From Oscillospiraceae bacterium (GTDB taxonomy: Bacteria; Bacillota; Clostridia; Oscillospirales; Ruminococcaceae): a DNA stretch of 64,000 bases. Location of the stretch: contig SVMX01000004.1 in NCBI GenBank assembly GCA_015067175.1, positions 1 to 64,000 on the forward strand. Reading direction: 5' to 3'. The position numbers and the translations under genes are program-made. Positions 1 to 9,763 of this stretch are shown piece after piece; position 1 is the first letter of the stretch, and every line of letters begins with the position of its first letter. The notes beneath the pieces are model-generated. The model made no database searches. It worked only from the letters and a program-made list of their open reading frames with translations, and was not told where the DNA came from.

Positions 1-172
1 AACTATTTCATAAACGCAATCTGTTTATCCAGAATCATCTTTCATCTCTTCGTACCGTTTCCGGTACAGAATCGACAAGGTAATGTTAATTCGTTTATTC
101 TTACTGTTCAATTTTCAAGGAGCTTGTCTTCGGAACGCCTTGTCAAGCGGTCCTCTAAAATACCCTTACGGG
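1..172. other. left-edge flank without a gene; rRNA-leader-like motif
   Basis: No credible coding sequence is visible. A small hairpin (GTACCG/CGGTAC) lies at 52-67. On the minus strand, 104-119 reads CTTGAAAATTGAACAG. That resembles the conserved leader and spacer motif found next to rRNA genes in Firmicutes. The tRNA operon to the right is transcribed toward this edge, so an rRNA gene may lie just outside the window. This last step is inference. Confidence 0.4.
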
Positions 173-246
173 TGGAGGCGCCACCCAGATTTGAACTGGG
201 GATCAGGGTGTTGCAGACCCATGCCTTACCACTTGGCTATAGCGCC
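173..246 (-). tRNA. tRNA-Cys (GCA)
   Basis: A complete 74-nt cloverleaf can be folded. The acceptor pairs GGCGCTA with TGGCGCC, the anticodon loop is CTGCAAC (anticodon GCA), and the T-loop is TTCAAAT. CCA is encoded. It is the last of five tRNAs in one minus-strand operon. Confidence 0.97.
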
Positions 247-251
247 GAAAT

Positions 252-327
252 TGGAGCGGATTACGAGGCTCGAACTCGCTACCTCCACCTTGGCAAGGTG
301 GCGCTCTACCAGATGAGCTAAATCCGC
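252..327 (-). tRNA. tRNA-Gly (GCC)
   Basis: A 76-nt cloverleaf with acceptor stem starting GCGGATT, anticodon loop TTGCCAA (anticodon GCC) and encoded CCA. It is separated from tRNA-Cys by only 5 nt, as expected for co-transcribed and processed tRNAs. Confidence 0.97.
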
Positions 328-330
328 ATT

Positions 331-406
<76 letters not shown>

Positions 407-426
407 ACAACCGCTTTAAAAGCGAT

Positions 427-503
427 TGGCGACCCGGATGGGACTCGAACCCACGACCTCCGCCGTGACAGGGCGGCGTTCTAACCAACTGAACTACCGG
501 GCC
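427..503 (-). tRNA. tRNA-Asp (GTC)
   Basis: A 77-nt cloverleaf with acceptor GGCCCGG, anticodon loop CTGTCAC (anticodon GTC), discriminator G and encoded CCA. Confidence 0.97.
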
Positions 504-506
504 ATG

Positions 507-582
507 TGGTGGGAGTTACAGGGCTCGAACCTGTGACCCTCTGCTTGTAAGGCAGATGCTCTCCCAGCTGAGCTAAACTCCC
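507..582 (-). tRNA. tRNA-Val (TAC)
   Basis: A 76-nt cloverleaf with acceptor GGGAGTT pairing to AACTCCC, anticodon TAC and encoded CCA. It is the first tRNA of the operon, about 50 nt downstream of the promoter. Confidence 0.97.
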
Positions 583-636
583 ATCATAGCTGTCATTCGC
601 TTGGGTTTTTGTTCCCTCGTTCCTGACGACTATTAT

Positions 637-665
637 ATTATACACGTTTCAATCTCTTTTGTCAA
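637..665 (-). promoter_or_regulatory. promoter of the five-tRNA operon
   Basis: On the minus strand TTGACA (660-665) and TATAAT (637-642) are separated by exactly 17 bp. This is a consensus housekeeping promoter, as expected for a strongly expressed stable-RNA operon. Confidence 0.9.
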
Positions 666-690
666 GCGTTTTTTAAAAATTTTTTCAAAA

Positions 691-1566
691 TTATTTTTCT
701 TTGAGCAAGTTCAACATTTCCTCCGTTGAAAACTCATACTTCTTATTGCAGAAATGACAACAAACCTCCGTTTTTTGCTCCTCTGCAGCAAGTTTTTCTA
801 TTTCTTCCCTGCCCATGCTGATAAGAACTCTTTCCGTTCTTTCTCTGGAGCAGTCACAGTGATAAACAGCCTCCCAGCTATCGAGCACTTCTGCATTCAG
901 ACCGGTGAGCGCCATCATAGCGTACTCCTCGGGCTGCATTCCCTTTTCGAGCATTGCCGAGATGGACTCCATATTGCCGAGATTTCTTTCGATAACATCG
1001 ACCGCCGTATCCATTACAGGCGGAACGAGCTGTACCATATAACCACCTGCCGCCTTTACAGTAGCGTCGTCATTGAACACGATACCGAGAGCGCACACAG
1101 TCGGTATCTGCTCACTTATAGAATAGTATGCCGTGATATCCTCTGCAATATTCCCCGAAACCAAAGGAATTTGACCGACATACGGCTCTTTCAGCCCCAT
1201 ATCTTTAACTACAGTGAGAAATCCGTCCCTGCCAACGCAAGCCGAAACATCAAGACCGCCGTCCTCTCTGAGAGGTATCTGCACCTTGTCGTCGCCTGCA
1301 CAGCATTTTACGTTGCCCCAGTTATCCGCAACCACCATCAAAGTTCCCACAGGACCGCCGCCGTTTACGCGAAGTGTCAATGTATCACCGTCACTTTTGA
1401 GCATTGCACCCATGATAGAGCCTGCTGTTACCATTCGTCCAAGCGCCGCAGTAACCACAGGTGTGCTTTCATGCAGACGCTGGAGCTCTCTTACCATATC
1501 GGTAGAATCTATCGCCGAGCATAATACGCTGCCGTCCTCGGACAGCGTTCTTACTATCTTTCCCAT
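691..1566 (-). CDS. hslO: Hsp33 redox-regulated chaperone
   Basis: This 291-aa cytoplasmic holdase is normally activated by oxidative unfolding, when its four zinc-binding cysteines form disulfides. The family N-terminus (MGKIVRTLSEDGSV) is present. The C-terminal zinc centre is visible as a CDC pair followed by a CHFC pair. The open frame runs further upstream, but the ATG at 1566 has a GGAGATAT ribosome site and matches the family start. It has its own promoter and lies downstream of yebC on the same strand. Confidence 0.95.
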   Translation of the reverse strand: MGKIVRTLSEDGSVLCSAIDSTDMVRELQRLHESTPVVTAALGRMVTAGSIMGAMLKSDGDTLTLRVNGGGPVGTLMVVADNWGNVKCCAGDDKVQIPLREDGGLDVSACVGRDGFLTVVKDMGLKEPYVGQIPLVSGNIAEDITAYYSISEQIPTVCALGIVFNDDATVKAAGGYMVQLVPPVMDTAVDVIERNLGNMESISAMLEKGMQPEEYAMMALTGLNAEVLDSWEAVYHCDCSRERTERVLISMGREEIEKLAAEEQKTEVCCHFCNKKYEFSTEEMLNLLKEK

Positions 1567-1614
1567 CGCTATATCTCCATTATATGTTGCTTTTGATTTT
1601 TTGTGAATACCATT

Positions 1615-1643
1615 ATAATAGCACACTTTTAATATATTTGCAA
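1615..1643 (-). promoter_or_regulatory. promoter of hslO
   Basis: TTGCAA (1638-1643) and TATTAT (1615-1620) on the minus strand are 17 bp apart, about 50 nt before the hslO ATG. Confidence 0.7.
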
Positions 1644-1677
1644 GCGCTCGCAAAAATATTGCCGCTCCCTATATAAA

Positions 1678-1717
1678 AGCACCTCTCAAATGCTTTCACA
1701 TTCAAGAGGCGTTTTGT
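1678..1717 (-). terminator. terminator after yebC
   Basis: An imperfect hairpin (CCTCT...AATG arms with wobble pairs) immediately follows the yebC stop and is followed by TTTTATAT on the minus strand. Confidence 0.55.
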
Positions 1718-1718
1718 A

Positions 1719-2450
1719 TTACTCTTCCCAGTTGTGCCAAACGTTCTGCACGTCGTCGTTATCTTCGAGCAGCTCCAGCAGAAGATTCATTTTCTTCAGG
1801 TGATCCTCATCGGTGAGCATGGTGTATGTAGAGGGCACCTGCTCAGCCTCAGCGGAAACCACGTTGTAGCCCATGCCGCGCAGCGCGTCTGCAACCGCGC
1901 CTACCTCAGCAGGGTCAGTTGTTATCTCAATGCAGCCTTCCTCAAAGCTAAAGTCATCAGCACCGCTTTCGAGGATATCCTCCATAGCCTTGTCCTCGTC
2001 GATATCTCCGTCCTCGTTGTCGATGATGATGATACCCTTGAGCGAGAACATAAAGCTTACGCAGCCACTTGTGCCCATGTTGCCGCCGCACTTATCGAAA
2101 TAGTGGCGCACCTCACCTGCGGTTCTGTTTCTGTTGTCGGTGAGGCAGTCAACTATGACCGCAACACCATTGGGACCATAGCCCTCGTATACGCAGTTCT
2201 CATAGTCGTTCTTCTCACTGCCGCCAGCCGCCTTTTTCAACAGACGGTCGATGTTATCGTTAGGAATGTTGTTGGACTTAGCCTTCTGGATAAGCGTTGC
2301 AAGCTTCGCGTTGTTAGCGGGGTCTGCGCTGCCTGTTTCCTTGATACAAACAAGGATCTCACGGCTGATCTTTGTAAAGACCTTAGCTCTTGCACCGTCC
2401 TTTTCGCCCTTCTTACGCTTGATGGTACTCCATTTAGAATGTCCTGACAT
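1719..2450 (-). CDS. yebC: YebC/PmpR (TACO1) family protein
   Basis: This 243-aa protein starts with the diagnostic family N-terminus MSGHSKWSTIKRKKGEKD and keeps the family length and acidic C-terminal domain. Members act as DNA-binding regulators or, by more recent work, as ribosome-associated factors that relieve stalling at proline-rich stretches. The ATG is preceded by AAGGAGATATAAGCT. yitT lies 55 nt upstream on the same strand, so limited read-through is possible. Confidence 0.95.
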   Translation of the reverse strand: MSGHSKWSTIKRKKGEKDGARAKVFTKISREILVCIKETGSADPANNAKLATLIQKAKSNNIPNDNIDRLLKKAAGGSEKNDYENCVYEGYGPNGVAVIVDCLTDNRNRTAGEVRHYFDKCGGNMGTSGCVSFMFSLKGIIIIDNEDGDIDEDKAMEDILESGADDFSFEEGCIEITTDPAEVGAVADALRGMGYNVVSAEAEQVPSTYTMLTDEDHLKKMNLLLELLEDNDDVQNVWHNWEE

Positions 2451-2505
2451 AGCTTATATCTCCTTCTTTAAAATGCATTATTGAATGCCCTAGGGCAATT
2501 ATTAA

Positions 2506-3378
2506 CTAATTTAAAGGCTGAAAACCCTTTCCAAACACTTCGCCCGCGCTTGTAACTATCACAAACGCCAACGGGTCGGTATCTCTTATCATGCGTCTTA
2601 TCTTGGTGTAATCACTCTTATACACCGCCGTCACTATGACGTGCCTGTGCGTTCCGCTGTAAGCACCCTCACCCTGAAGCAGTGTAACTCCGCGGTCTGC
2701 CTCGACCAGCCTTTTTGAGATCTCGTGTGGTATCTCGGAAAAAACCATCAGCAAGCGGCTTTCCTGACCGCCGTAGACCAGCATATCCACAAGCTTCGAC
2801 TGAACAAACACCGATATCACAGCATACAGCGCAGCGTCAAGATCACGGAACACCGCAAGACCCAGCAGTATTATCACCGCGTCGGAGAAAAACTGTATCT
2901 GCCCTAGCTTTAGATCGGGGTAAAAACGGCTCACTATCTTAGCGATAATATCCGTGCCGCCCGATGTCGCGCCCCTTGCATAGGTAAGCCCTATACCAGC
3001 GCCCATCAGCACACCGCCGAACACCGCCGCAAGTATGCCATTTCCGCCGTCAGCATTATAAAGCGGCATATCCGCGAACACAAAGTCCGTCATAAGCGTT
3101 ATCACCGCAACAGAAACAAGGGTCTTTACCATTATCTTTTTATTAAGCAGCACAAAACCCGCAACGATAAGCGGAATATTCACCGCCGCTATCAGCAGTC
3201 CCAGTGGAAGCGATGTCAGCTCCGACAGGATTATCGCAATACCTGTGCCACCGCCTGGCGCAATATCATTCGGCGAAATAAAACACACTATTCCAACCGA
3301 AAATATCGCCGCTGCAAGCACTATCACCGCAATATCTATCGTCCACTCAACCAAAGCCGAACGCTGTTTTCTGCTCAT
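2506..3378 (-). CDS. yitT: YitT family membrane protein
   Basis: This 290-aa protein has about five or six hydrophobic segments in the first 200 residues. They include the family pattern with PGGGTGIAI near residue 41 and RGATSGGTDII near residue 137. A soluble C-terminal domain (residues about 205-290) of the DUF2179 type follows. The substrate is unknown for the family. The start codon sits directly after a large hairpin (3379-3414) whose 3' arm includes the GGAGCGTAT ribosome site. Confidence 0.9.
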   Translation of the reverse strand: MSRKQRSALVEWTIDIAVIVLAAAIFSVGIVCFISPNDIAPGGGTGIAIILSELTSLPLGLLIAAVNIPLIVAGFVLLNKKIMVKTLVSVAVITLMTDFVFADMPLYNADGGNGILAAVFGGVLMGAGIGLTYARGATSGGTDIIAKIVSRFYPDLKLGQIQFFSDAVIILLGLAVFRDLDAALYAVISVFVQSKLVDMLVYGGQESRLLMVFSEIPHEISKRLVEADRGVTLLQGEGAYSGTHRHVIVTAVYKSDYTKIRRMIRDTDPLAFVIVTSAGEVFGKGFQPLN

Positions 3379-3414
3379 ATACGCTCCGTTCTGCCGCTTA
3401 TCGGCAGAGCGTAT
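3379..3414 (-). terminator. hairpin between mrnC and yitT, overlapping the yitT ribosome site
   Basis: The arms ATACGCT...AGCGTAT enclose CTGCCG...CGGCAG. On the minus strand it follows mrnC. It lacks a strong T tract, and its 3' arm runs up to the yitT ATG, so it could be an attenuator or a translational mask as easily as a terminator. Confidence 0.5.
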
Positions 3415-3423
3415 TACTCTAGA

Positions 3424-3822
3424 TCAATCACCGACAGGCAGCGCTTTACAAATTTCATTGAAAAGCTGCTCTACCCTGTCATGCTGTCCTGTGATGCTCA
3501 AAAATCCGAACAGTGTTTCCAGCGCGGTCGCTCTGCGGTATTCCGAGGGCTTGGCGCTTTTGGGAACGGATATTCCGCCTGCGTTTCTGCCTCTGCGAAG
3601 GATATCCGCCTCTTTTTCGGTGAGCATCGGCTCTATCACCGATACCGCCTCACACTGATACGAAGCGCGCACCTGCTTTACTGCAAGGTCGTGAAGTCTG
3701 CCCGCATTCGTACTTCCGCGAAGCACGACCTCCCTGCGCACAAGCTGCTCGTAAACGCTGTCGCCGTAAAAAGCGAGAACATTCGGGCTGTATTGGGACG
3801 CTTCCTTTTCGGTAAGAGCCAT
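3424..3822 (-). CDS. mrnC: Mini-ribonuclease III
   Basis: This 132-aa RNase III-like nuclease lacks the double-stranded-RNA-binding domain. In Bacillus it matures 23S rRNA. The family signature LAFYGDSVYEQLVR is visible near the N-terminus, and the length is typical. The ATG at 3822 is chosen because AAAGG sits 9 nt before it; the in-frame TTG at 3831 directly abuts that site. It is the third gene of the obgE operon. Confidence 0.92.
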   Translation of the reverse strand: MALTEKEASQYSPNVLAFYGDSVYEQLVRREVVLRGSTNAGRLHDLAVKQVRASYQCEAVSVIEPMLTEKEADILRRGRNAGGISVPKSAKPSEYRRATALETLFGFLSITGQHDRVEQLFNEICKALPVGD

Positions 3823-3827
3823 TAGAT

Positions 3828-4502
3828 TCAACCTTTCAATATGTAGTAAACGTAGCTGTATTCCTCGCAGTGAAGCTCGAACATATCCGCTTCTTTCTGA
3901 AGCTCACGCATTCCGACCGAAGAAGCTTCCTCCTCGTGCAGACAGATAAAGTCCTCCGCAGCTTTCAGCAGCGGTCTGTAAAATCCGTCTGTCCAGTCGC
4001 TTCTCGGAGAGATGTAGAAATCCTGCACCGCAAAGCCTGCCTGTTTTGCCGCAAGCAGCACCTTGTCAAGTGGTGTGATAATGCCGAAACGTTTCTTGCA
4101 GAAGCTCACTGTATCGGGTGATGGCTCGATAAGCCAACAAAGCGTGCGGTAAACCACCACGCCGCCCTTTTTGCAGCGCTCTTTAAGTTGAGAAAGTCTT
4201 ACAGCGGGAGCTTCAACCTCTGCCGCGCTTGCGCACCAGAAAACGTCACATTCAGCCGCACTTTCGGGAATTTCGTAGCTTTTCACAAACTGAGCACCCG
4301 CTTTTTCGGCGCGGTTCTCATCAGTTATCAGCGCAGTAACATCGTAACCCGCCTCACGAAGAACAGCGGGAGTCACCGCCTCGTCGCCGAAATAAAGCGC
4401 TTTCTTTCCGCCCGAAAGCATCGAGAGCACCTGCCGCGAGGTCTGCTCGCTGCCCGCCGAGGAGCGCTCCATATTGCCGAACAAAACACCCGTGAAATTC
4501 AT
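3828..4502 (-). CDS. methyltransferase-like protein of unknown function
   Basis: This 224-aa soluble protein lies between obgE and mrnC, 18 nt after obgE and a few nt before the mrnC start, so the three genes are very likely one transcript. Its fold looks like a class I SAM-dependent methyltransferase, with a glycine-containing strand-loop near residues 30-45 (KKALYFGDEAVTP) and an aromatic C-terminal half. The glycine-rich SAM loop is poor, so catalysis is not assured. The position suggests a ribosome or RNA role, by inference only. Confidence 0.55.
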   Translation of the reverse strand: MNFTGVLFGNMERSSAGSEQTSRQVLSMLSGGKKALYFGDEAVTPAVLREAGYDVTALITDENRAEKAGAQFVKSYEIPESAAECDVFWCASAAEVEAPAVRLSQLKERCKKGGVVVYRTLCWLIEPSPDTVSFCKKRFGIITPLDKVLLAAKQAGFAVQDFYISPRSDWTDGFYRPLLKAAEDFICLHEEEASSVGMRELQKEADMFELHCEEYSYVYYILKG

Positions 4503-4520
4503 ATCATCGCCCCCGAAGCT

Positions 4521-5819
<1,299 letters not shown>

Positions 5820-5821
5820 CT

Positions 5822-5827
5822 ATTATA
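5822..5827 (-). promoter_or_regulatory. possible -10 box of the obgE operon
   Basis: TATAAT on the minus strand lies about 27 nt before the obgE start. No good -35 hexamer is seen 17 bp upstream, so this is a weak call. Confidence 0.4.
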
Positions 5828-5871
5828 CCGCAATGCCGCCAAAGAATACGGCACGCTCTCAAAAACGACAA

Positions 5872-5900
5872 ATAAGGCGGATCACTGCAATCCGCCTTAT
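5872..5900 (-). terminator. terminator of the rplU-prp-rpmA operon
   Basis: The perfect 11-bp arms ATAAGGCGGAT/ATCCGCCTTAT have a 7-nt loop. On the minus strand TTTGTCGTTTTTG follows. It lies 20 nt past the rpmA stop. Confidence 0.9.
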
Positions 5901-5919
5901 GATGTTACCGTAAAGGTGA

Positions 5920-6198
5920 TCAGTCAGCGTATACGCTAACCTGCTTTCTGTCTCTGCCAACGCGCTCAAACTTTACTGTGCCGTCTGTCAGAGCAAATAA
6001 TGTATCATCGGAACCGATACCTACATTGTTTCCGGGGTGAATGTGTGTGCCACGCTGTCTAACGAGAATGTTGCCGGCCAGAACGAACTGACCGTCAGCG
6101 CGCTTTACACCAAGTCTCTTGGACTCGGAGTCACGACCGTTCTTTGTAGAACCTGCACCCTTTTTATGTGCAAAATACTGTAAACCTAATCTAATCAT
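5920..6198 (-). CDS. rpmA: 50S ribosomal protein L27 with cleavable N-terminus
   Basis: This 92-aa L27 carries the Firmicute N-terminal extension MIRLGLQYF ahead of [15 protein letters not shown]. In Staphylococcus this extension must be cut off by the Prp protease so that the mature N-terminus can reach the peptidyl-transferase centre. The predicted cut is after Phe9. prp is the adjacent upstream gene. A strong AGGAGG ribosome site precedes the ATG. Confidence 0.98.
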   Translation of the reverse strand: MIRLGLQYFAHKKGAGSTKNGRDSESKRLGVKRADGQFVLAGNILVRQRGTHIHPGNNVGIGSDDTLFALTDGTVKFERVGRDRKQVSVYAD

Positions 6199-6213
6199 TG
6201 TGTTATCCTCCTG

Positions 6214-6519
6214 TTATTTGATCTCAAGCTTTATCTTCTTGTGCTCAGATGCGATATACTCGATATGCGCACAGAGCGACGCTATAAGCTGCTGCGAAGG
6301 CTGATGCTGCTGTGTGAGAGCAAGGCGAACCTCGTTCTCCATCACATCGACCTTTGCCTGCGCACCGAAAAACTCTGTTATGGTGTTGCAGGTAAGCTCT
6401 ACCGCAGAGGTGATAGCCGCACAGACTATGTCGTTGCCCTCTGTTCCGTAGCCCGCATGACCCGAAACACTAAAACCTGCAAATCGGTCGTTTTCCTTAT
6501 AGAAAACCGCTTTAAGCAT
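6214..6519 (-). CDS. prp: ribosomal-processing cysteine protease Prp
   Basis: This 101-aa protease removes the N-terminal extension of L27. The catalytic pair is visible as His21 (SGHAGYG) and Cys33 (DIVCAAITS). Its ATG overlaps the rplU stop in TAATG, indicating translational coupling, and rpmA follows 15 nt later. The L21-Prp-L27 order is the standard Firmicute arrangement. Confidence 0.95.
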   Translation of the reverse strand: MLKAVFYKENDRFAGFSVSGHAGYGTEGNDIVCAAITSAVELTCNTITEFFGAQAKVDVMENEVRLALTQQHQPSQQLIASLCAHIEYIASEHKKIKLEIK

Positions 6520-6824
6520 TATGCGTTGATAGCTTCAATTCTTACCTGGCTGTAAGGCTGTCTGTGACCCATCTTTCTCTTGATGTGCTTCTTGGGCTTG
6601 TAAGTGAAGACTGTGATCTTCTTAGCCTTGCCGTTCTTCAGGAGAGTAGCCTTAACGCTTGCGCCGTCAACATAGGGAGCGCCAACGGTAACGCCGTCGT
6701 CCTTGCCTACCATGATAACCTTGTCGAATGTGATCTCGCCCTCAGCTTCGAGCTTCTCGATGAAGAGGATATCGCCCTCTTTAACCTGGTACTGCTTTCC
6801 GCCTGTTTCGATTACTGCGTACAT
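6519..6824 (-). CDS. rplU: 50S ribosomal protein L21
   Basis: This 101-aa L21 has the family N-terminus [14 protein letters not shown] and the C-terminal [20 protein letters not shown] segment. It is the first gene of the L21-Prp-L27 operon and is preceded by a consensus promoter and a structured leader. Confidence 0.98.
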   Translation of the reverse strand: MYAVIETGGKQYQVKEGDILFIEKLEAEGEITFDKVIMVGKDDGVTVGAPYVDGASVKATLLKNGKAKKITVFTYKPKKHIKRKMGHRQPYSQVRIEAINA

Positions 6825-6835
6825 AATTTTTTACC

Positions 6836-6897
6836 TCATTTTTATCAGACTCGCTGCGTCAGGGCGCAATAATGCTTAAAACCCTGCACATGCGGCT
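6836..6897 (-). promoter_or_regulatory. putative L21 leader RNA
   Basis: The roughly 60-nt untranslated leader between the rplU promoter and its ribosome site can form a hairpin with CAGGG (about 6883-6887 on minus) pairing to CCCTG (6860-6864). It ends with CTGATAAAAATGAGG just before the start. Firmicute rplU leaders of this kind are proposed to bind L21 for feedback control. The assignment rests on position and rough likeness only. Confidence 0.5.
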
Positions 6898-6902
6898 TAA
6901 TA

Positions 6903-6931
6903 AGTATATCACAATTAAAATGATTTGTCAA
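6903..6931 (-). promoter_or_regulatory. promoter of rplU-prp-rpmA
   Basis: TTGACA (6926-6931) and TATACT (6903-6908) on the minus strand are 17 bp apart. Confidence 0.88.
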
Positions 6932-7042
6932 GCATTACAACAAAAAATTCTGCACATTCTGTTATTTTAATTAAAATGCTTGGCACAAAGCGTCATTTCG
7001 GTACACTAAATCCACAAAAATTCGACGCGGGTTGTATTGTTA

Positions 7043-7071
7043 TTGACTAAACACGCATTTTATGCTATAAT
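7043..7071 (+). promoter_or_regulatory. promoter of the chemoreceptor-like gene
   Basis: TTGACT (7043-7048) and TATAAT (7066-7071) are 17 bp apart, about 44 nt before the start codon. Confidence 0.88.
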
Positions 7072-7114
7072 TTGTATATTACAGATTACTTTTATAACCT
7101 TAGGAGGAATAACC

Positions 7115-8479
7115 ATGAGTGCTTCATACAGCGGCAGAGCCGTTATAAATGAAAAGATCGTCACTATCCACACCTTTTTCATCTTAGGTGTATGCCTTAT
7201 CTTCGGCGCGATTAACATTATTCAAAGCGCCATAGTAAACGGTGCTATCATCATGGGCTGCGGTGTTGTTGCAGTCGCTCTTTCATTCATACTGAAAAAG
7301 CGCACAGACCTTGTAACTCGCGGATTCGTGCTTTGCATTACACAGCTGCTTATTATAATTATAATGTCTATAGCGAACCACGCCATGCAGGATATGTTCG
7401 CTCTCATGCTTGGCTCCATGTCCATTGCGGCACTTTATTACAGCAAGCGTTGCCTGTACACACACTGGATAATTATGGACGTTGCAGTAATAGCAGGTCT
7501 TTTCTTTAACGATTTATTCTATGGCGGCACAGAGCTTAGCGGCCTTATCAAAGGCATCGCAGGCATTAACGTCGGCTCTTTCCTTATAGTATATCTCGTA
7601 AAATGCACTCTGAATTATATCACCGAGGCACAGAATGCTAAGCGCGAGGCTGATTCCCTGCTTGAAACAGTACAGAACAACATGGCTCACACCGAGCAGC
7701 TTGTAGAGCAGCAGCGCAGCGTAGTTGCCCGTATCGCAGAAGTCTCCGAAACTCTTAGCGCTTCCGGACAGAAGATGCACATTGTAGCAGATAACATCAA
7801 CGAAGCTGCCGAAAAGCAGCAGTCCACCATTGAGGAGATATCCAGCGATATCACCGCCATCACCATTGAAACACACAATAGTCTTGACGCAGCAAAGAAC
7901 GCTTCCAAATCAGCTGCCAACAGCACAACGCTTCTTAACGAGAGCAACAGCGAGATGAACAAGATGATCGACGCCATGTCCGAGATCGAGGATTCCTCCG
8001 CAAAGATTCAAGATATCGTTAAAACGATCGAAGATATCGCATTCCAGACCAATATACTCGCGCTGAATGCTTCTATCGAGGCAGCAAGAGCAGGCGCGGC
8101 AGGCAAAGGCTTTGCGGTTGTTGCTGATGAAGTGCGCAACCTCGCAGGAAAGAGCCAGGACGCAGTTCAGAACACAGCAGAGCTTATCGACGCTTCCATC
8201 AGAGCAGTACACCGCGGAAGAGAGGTCGCAGACAATGTTGCCGAGCGCATGAATACAGTAATAACCACAGCCGAGGAAAGCGCAGCTTATTCCGACAGCA
8301 TTGCTAAGCTCACCGAAAAACAGGCAGCTGCGATCGACGCCGTAAAGGAACGTATCGCGCAGATTTCCGATATCATTTCCGAGACCTCACACACCGCAGT
8401 ACAGAGTGCCGAGATCGCAAGCTCTGTTGCAGAGGATACAAGAAAGATGGAAGACATCGTAAGCGAATATAGACAATAA
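7115..8479 (+). CDS. methyl-accepting chemotaxis-type sensor protein
   Basis: This 454-aa protein has five or six closely spaced membrane segments in residues about 15-190 and no large extracellular loop, so the sensing region is probably the membrane bundle itself. A coiled coil and an MCP signalling domain follow. The conserved tip reads [20 protein letters not shown], then [14 protein letters not shown]. The ATG at 7115 follows TAGGAGGAATAACC and is preferred over an upstream in-frame start without a ribosome site. No flagellar or che genes are nearby, so the output partner is unknown. Confidence 0.9.
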   Translation: MSASYSGRAVINEKIVTIHTFFILGVCLIFGAINIIQSAIVNGAIIMGCGVVAVALSFILKKRTDLVTRGFVLCITQLLIIIIMSIANHAMQDMFALMLGSMSIAALYYSKRCLYTHWIIMDVAVIAGLFFNDLFYGGTELSGLIKGIAGINVGSFLIVYLVKCTLNYITEAQNAKREADSLLETVQNNMAHTEQLVEQQRSVVARIAEVSETLSASGQKMHIVADNINEAAEKQQSTIEEISSDITAITIETHNSLDAAKNASKSAANSTTLLNESNSEMNKMIDAMSEIEDSSAKIQDIVKTIEDIAFQTNILALNASIEAARAGAAGKGFAVVADEVRNLAGKSQDAVQNTAELIDASIRAVHRGREVADNVAERMNTVITTAEESAAYSDSIAKLTEKQAAAIDAVKERIAQISDIISETSHTAVQSAEIASSVAEDTRKMEDIVSEYRQ

Positions 8480-8497
8480 TCAAATACACAACGAAGA

Positions 8498-8530
8498 AGC
8501 AGGTGCCCCAAAAGCACCTGCTGTTTTTTA
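8498..8530 (+). terminator. terminator of the chemoreceptor gene
   Basis: The 9-bp arms AGCAGGTGC/GCACCTGCT are followed by GTTTTTTAT. It reaches the convergent lacI-type gene end and may serve both strands. Confidence 0.88.
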
Positions 8531-9547
8531 TATTTCGTTAAGGTTTTTCACGCTCTCGCGGCGCACAAGCTTTCCTGTGACCAATGTTCTTCCGCGCTTA
8601 TAGCTGCCATCGCGTATCTTATGCAGGATTATATCCACCGCTTCTGCCGACATCACACGGCTGTTTACATCAATGGTCGTTATCCTCGGCATACTTATGG
8701 TAGAATAAATATGATTGTCATAGCCTACCACCGAAACATCATCAGGAATAGAATACCCCGCAGCTTTAAGCTGATTTACAAGCTTATACGCTGTTTCATC
8801 GCAGTTGCACACAAACGCCGTAGGCATATCCGCCGGAAGCGTGAACTCAGGGAAAATATCGCTTTCGTTCGAACGATCACTGATTATCCAGTCCTGTCTC
8901 AGCGGTATCCTGTTCTCAAGCAGCGCCTTGTAGTATCCGAGATATCTGTCCTGTATGCTTGAAGTGGAGCTTATACTTCCCAGAAATCCGATCTTTCTGT
9001 GGCCGTTTGCAACAAGGTGACTGGTCAGCATATACGCGCCGTAAAAATTATCCGAAAGCACCGACTCCACGTCCTCACGGCTGCCGTAGAAATCAAGGAA
9101 CACTGTAGGAAGCCCAAAAGACATCAGTCTTTCAACATAGCTGTCAGCAAACTGCCCCAGCACTATAAGTCCATCAACCTTTTTGTCAAGCACCGAATTA
9201 GGTATCTCGCCCATTCCGCTGTCAGCGTCATTGACTACCTCCAGCATACCGTAAAAGTTCTGCGTCTGAAGCAGCTCGATAATATGACGATACACTACCC
9301 AGTAAAACGAGCTTGCGTCACCGATAAAATGCCGCGCAACAACAATACCTATGTTATAACTTAAACCGTCATGAGCGCCTCTGCCGCCCGAATGCATACG
9401 ATATCCCATCTCTGTAGCCTTTTGCTTGATGCGCTCGCGAAGCTCATCACTCACACCATCGCGATCGCCAAGCGCCTTTGATACCGTAACAGTGCTGACA
9501 TTCATCACCTTAGCAATATCGCTCATTGTTACCGATTTTTTTATCAT
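8528..9547 (-). CDS. LacI/GalR family transcriptional regulator
   Basis: This 339-aa regulator has an N-terminal LacI helix-turn-helix (VTMSDIAKVMNVSTVTVSKALGDRDGVSDELR) and a periplasmic-binding-protein-like sugar domain. DGLIVLGQ, GHRKIGFLGS and DVSVVGYDN are characteristic. The ATG at 9547 lies 9-10 nt after AAAGGAG; an upstream in-frame GTG is too close to the site. No adjacent sugar operon indicates its ligand. Its promoter region has AT-rich symmetric sequence but no clear operator. Confidence 0.92.
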   Translation of the reverse strand: MIKKSVTMSDIAKVMNVSTVTVSKALGDRDGVSDELRERIKQKATEMGYRMHSGGRGAHDGLSYNIGIVVARHFIGDASSFYWVVYRHIIELLQTQNFYGMLEVVNDADSGMGEIPNSVLDKKVDGLIVLGQFADSYVERLMSFGLPTVFLDFYGSREDVESVLSDNFYGAYMLTSHLVANGHRKIGFLGSISSTSSIQDRYLGYYKALLENRIPLRQDWIISDRSNESDIFPEFTLPADMPTAFVCNCDETAYKLVNQLKAAGYSIPDDVSVVGYDNHIYSTISMPRITTIDVNSRVMSAEAVDIILHKIRDGSYKRGRTLVTGKLVRRESVKNLNEI

Positions 9548-9604
9548 GATCACACTCTCCTTTATTTCTATAGTCCGCTGCCGAAAACTTAATCCTTAAT
9601 TAAT

Positions 9605-9633
9605 ATTTTAAGTAAAAATTTCGTTTTTGTAAA
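9605..9633 (-). promoter_or_regulatory. promoter of the LacI-type gene
   Basis: TTTACA (9628-9633) and TAAAAT (9605-9610) on the minus strand are 17 bp apart. Confidence 0.65.
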
Positions 9634-9680
9634 GTAATATTTTTCACGAAATTCCAGTAATTTTTTTGTGCAAAAAAGCA

Positions 9681-9714
9681 AAAACCGCTTTCGAATAACA
9701 CCGAAAGCGGTTTT
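9681..9714 (-). terminator. terminator of surface protein A
   Basis: The arms AAAACCGCTTTCG/CGAAAGCGGTTTT are followed on the minus strand by TGCTTTTTTG. It sits between surface protein A and the LacI-type gene promoter. Confidence 0.85.
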
Positions 9715-9763
9715 ATGTTAGCTATTAAGCCCCGAAAAGTCGGAACATCAAAACGCTATGTAA

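Noticed and set aside
754-1524. Long open frame opposite hslO
   Set aside because: It is antisense to a clear Hsp33 gene and has no ribosome site; many such shadows exist opposite G+C-rich codons here.
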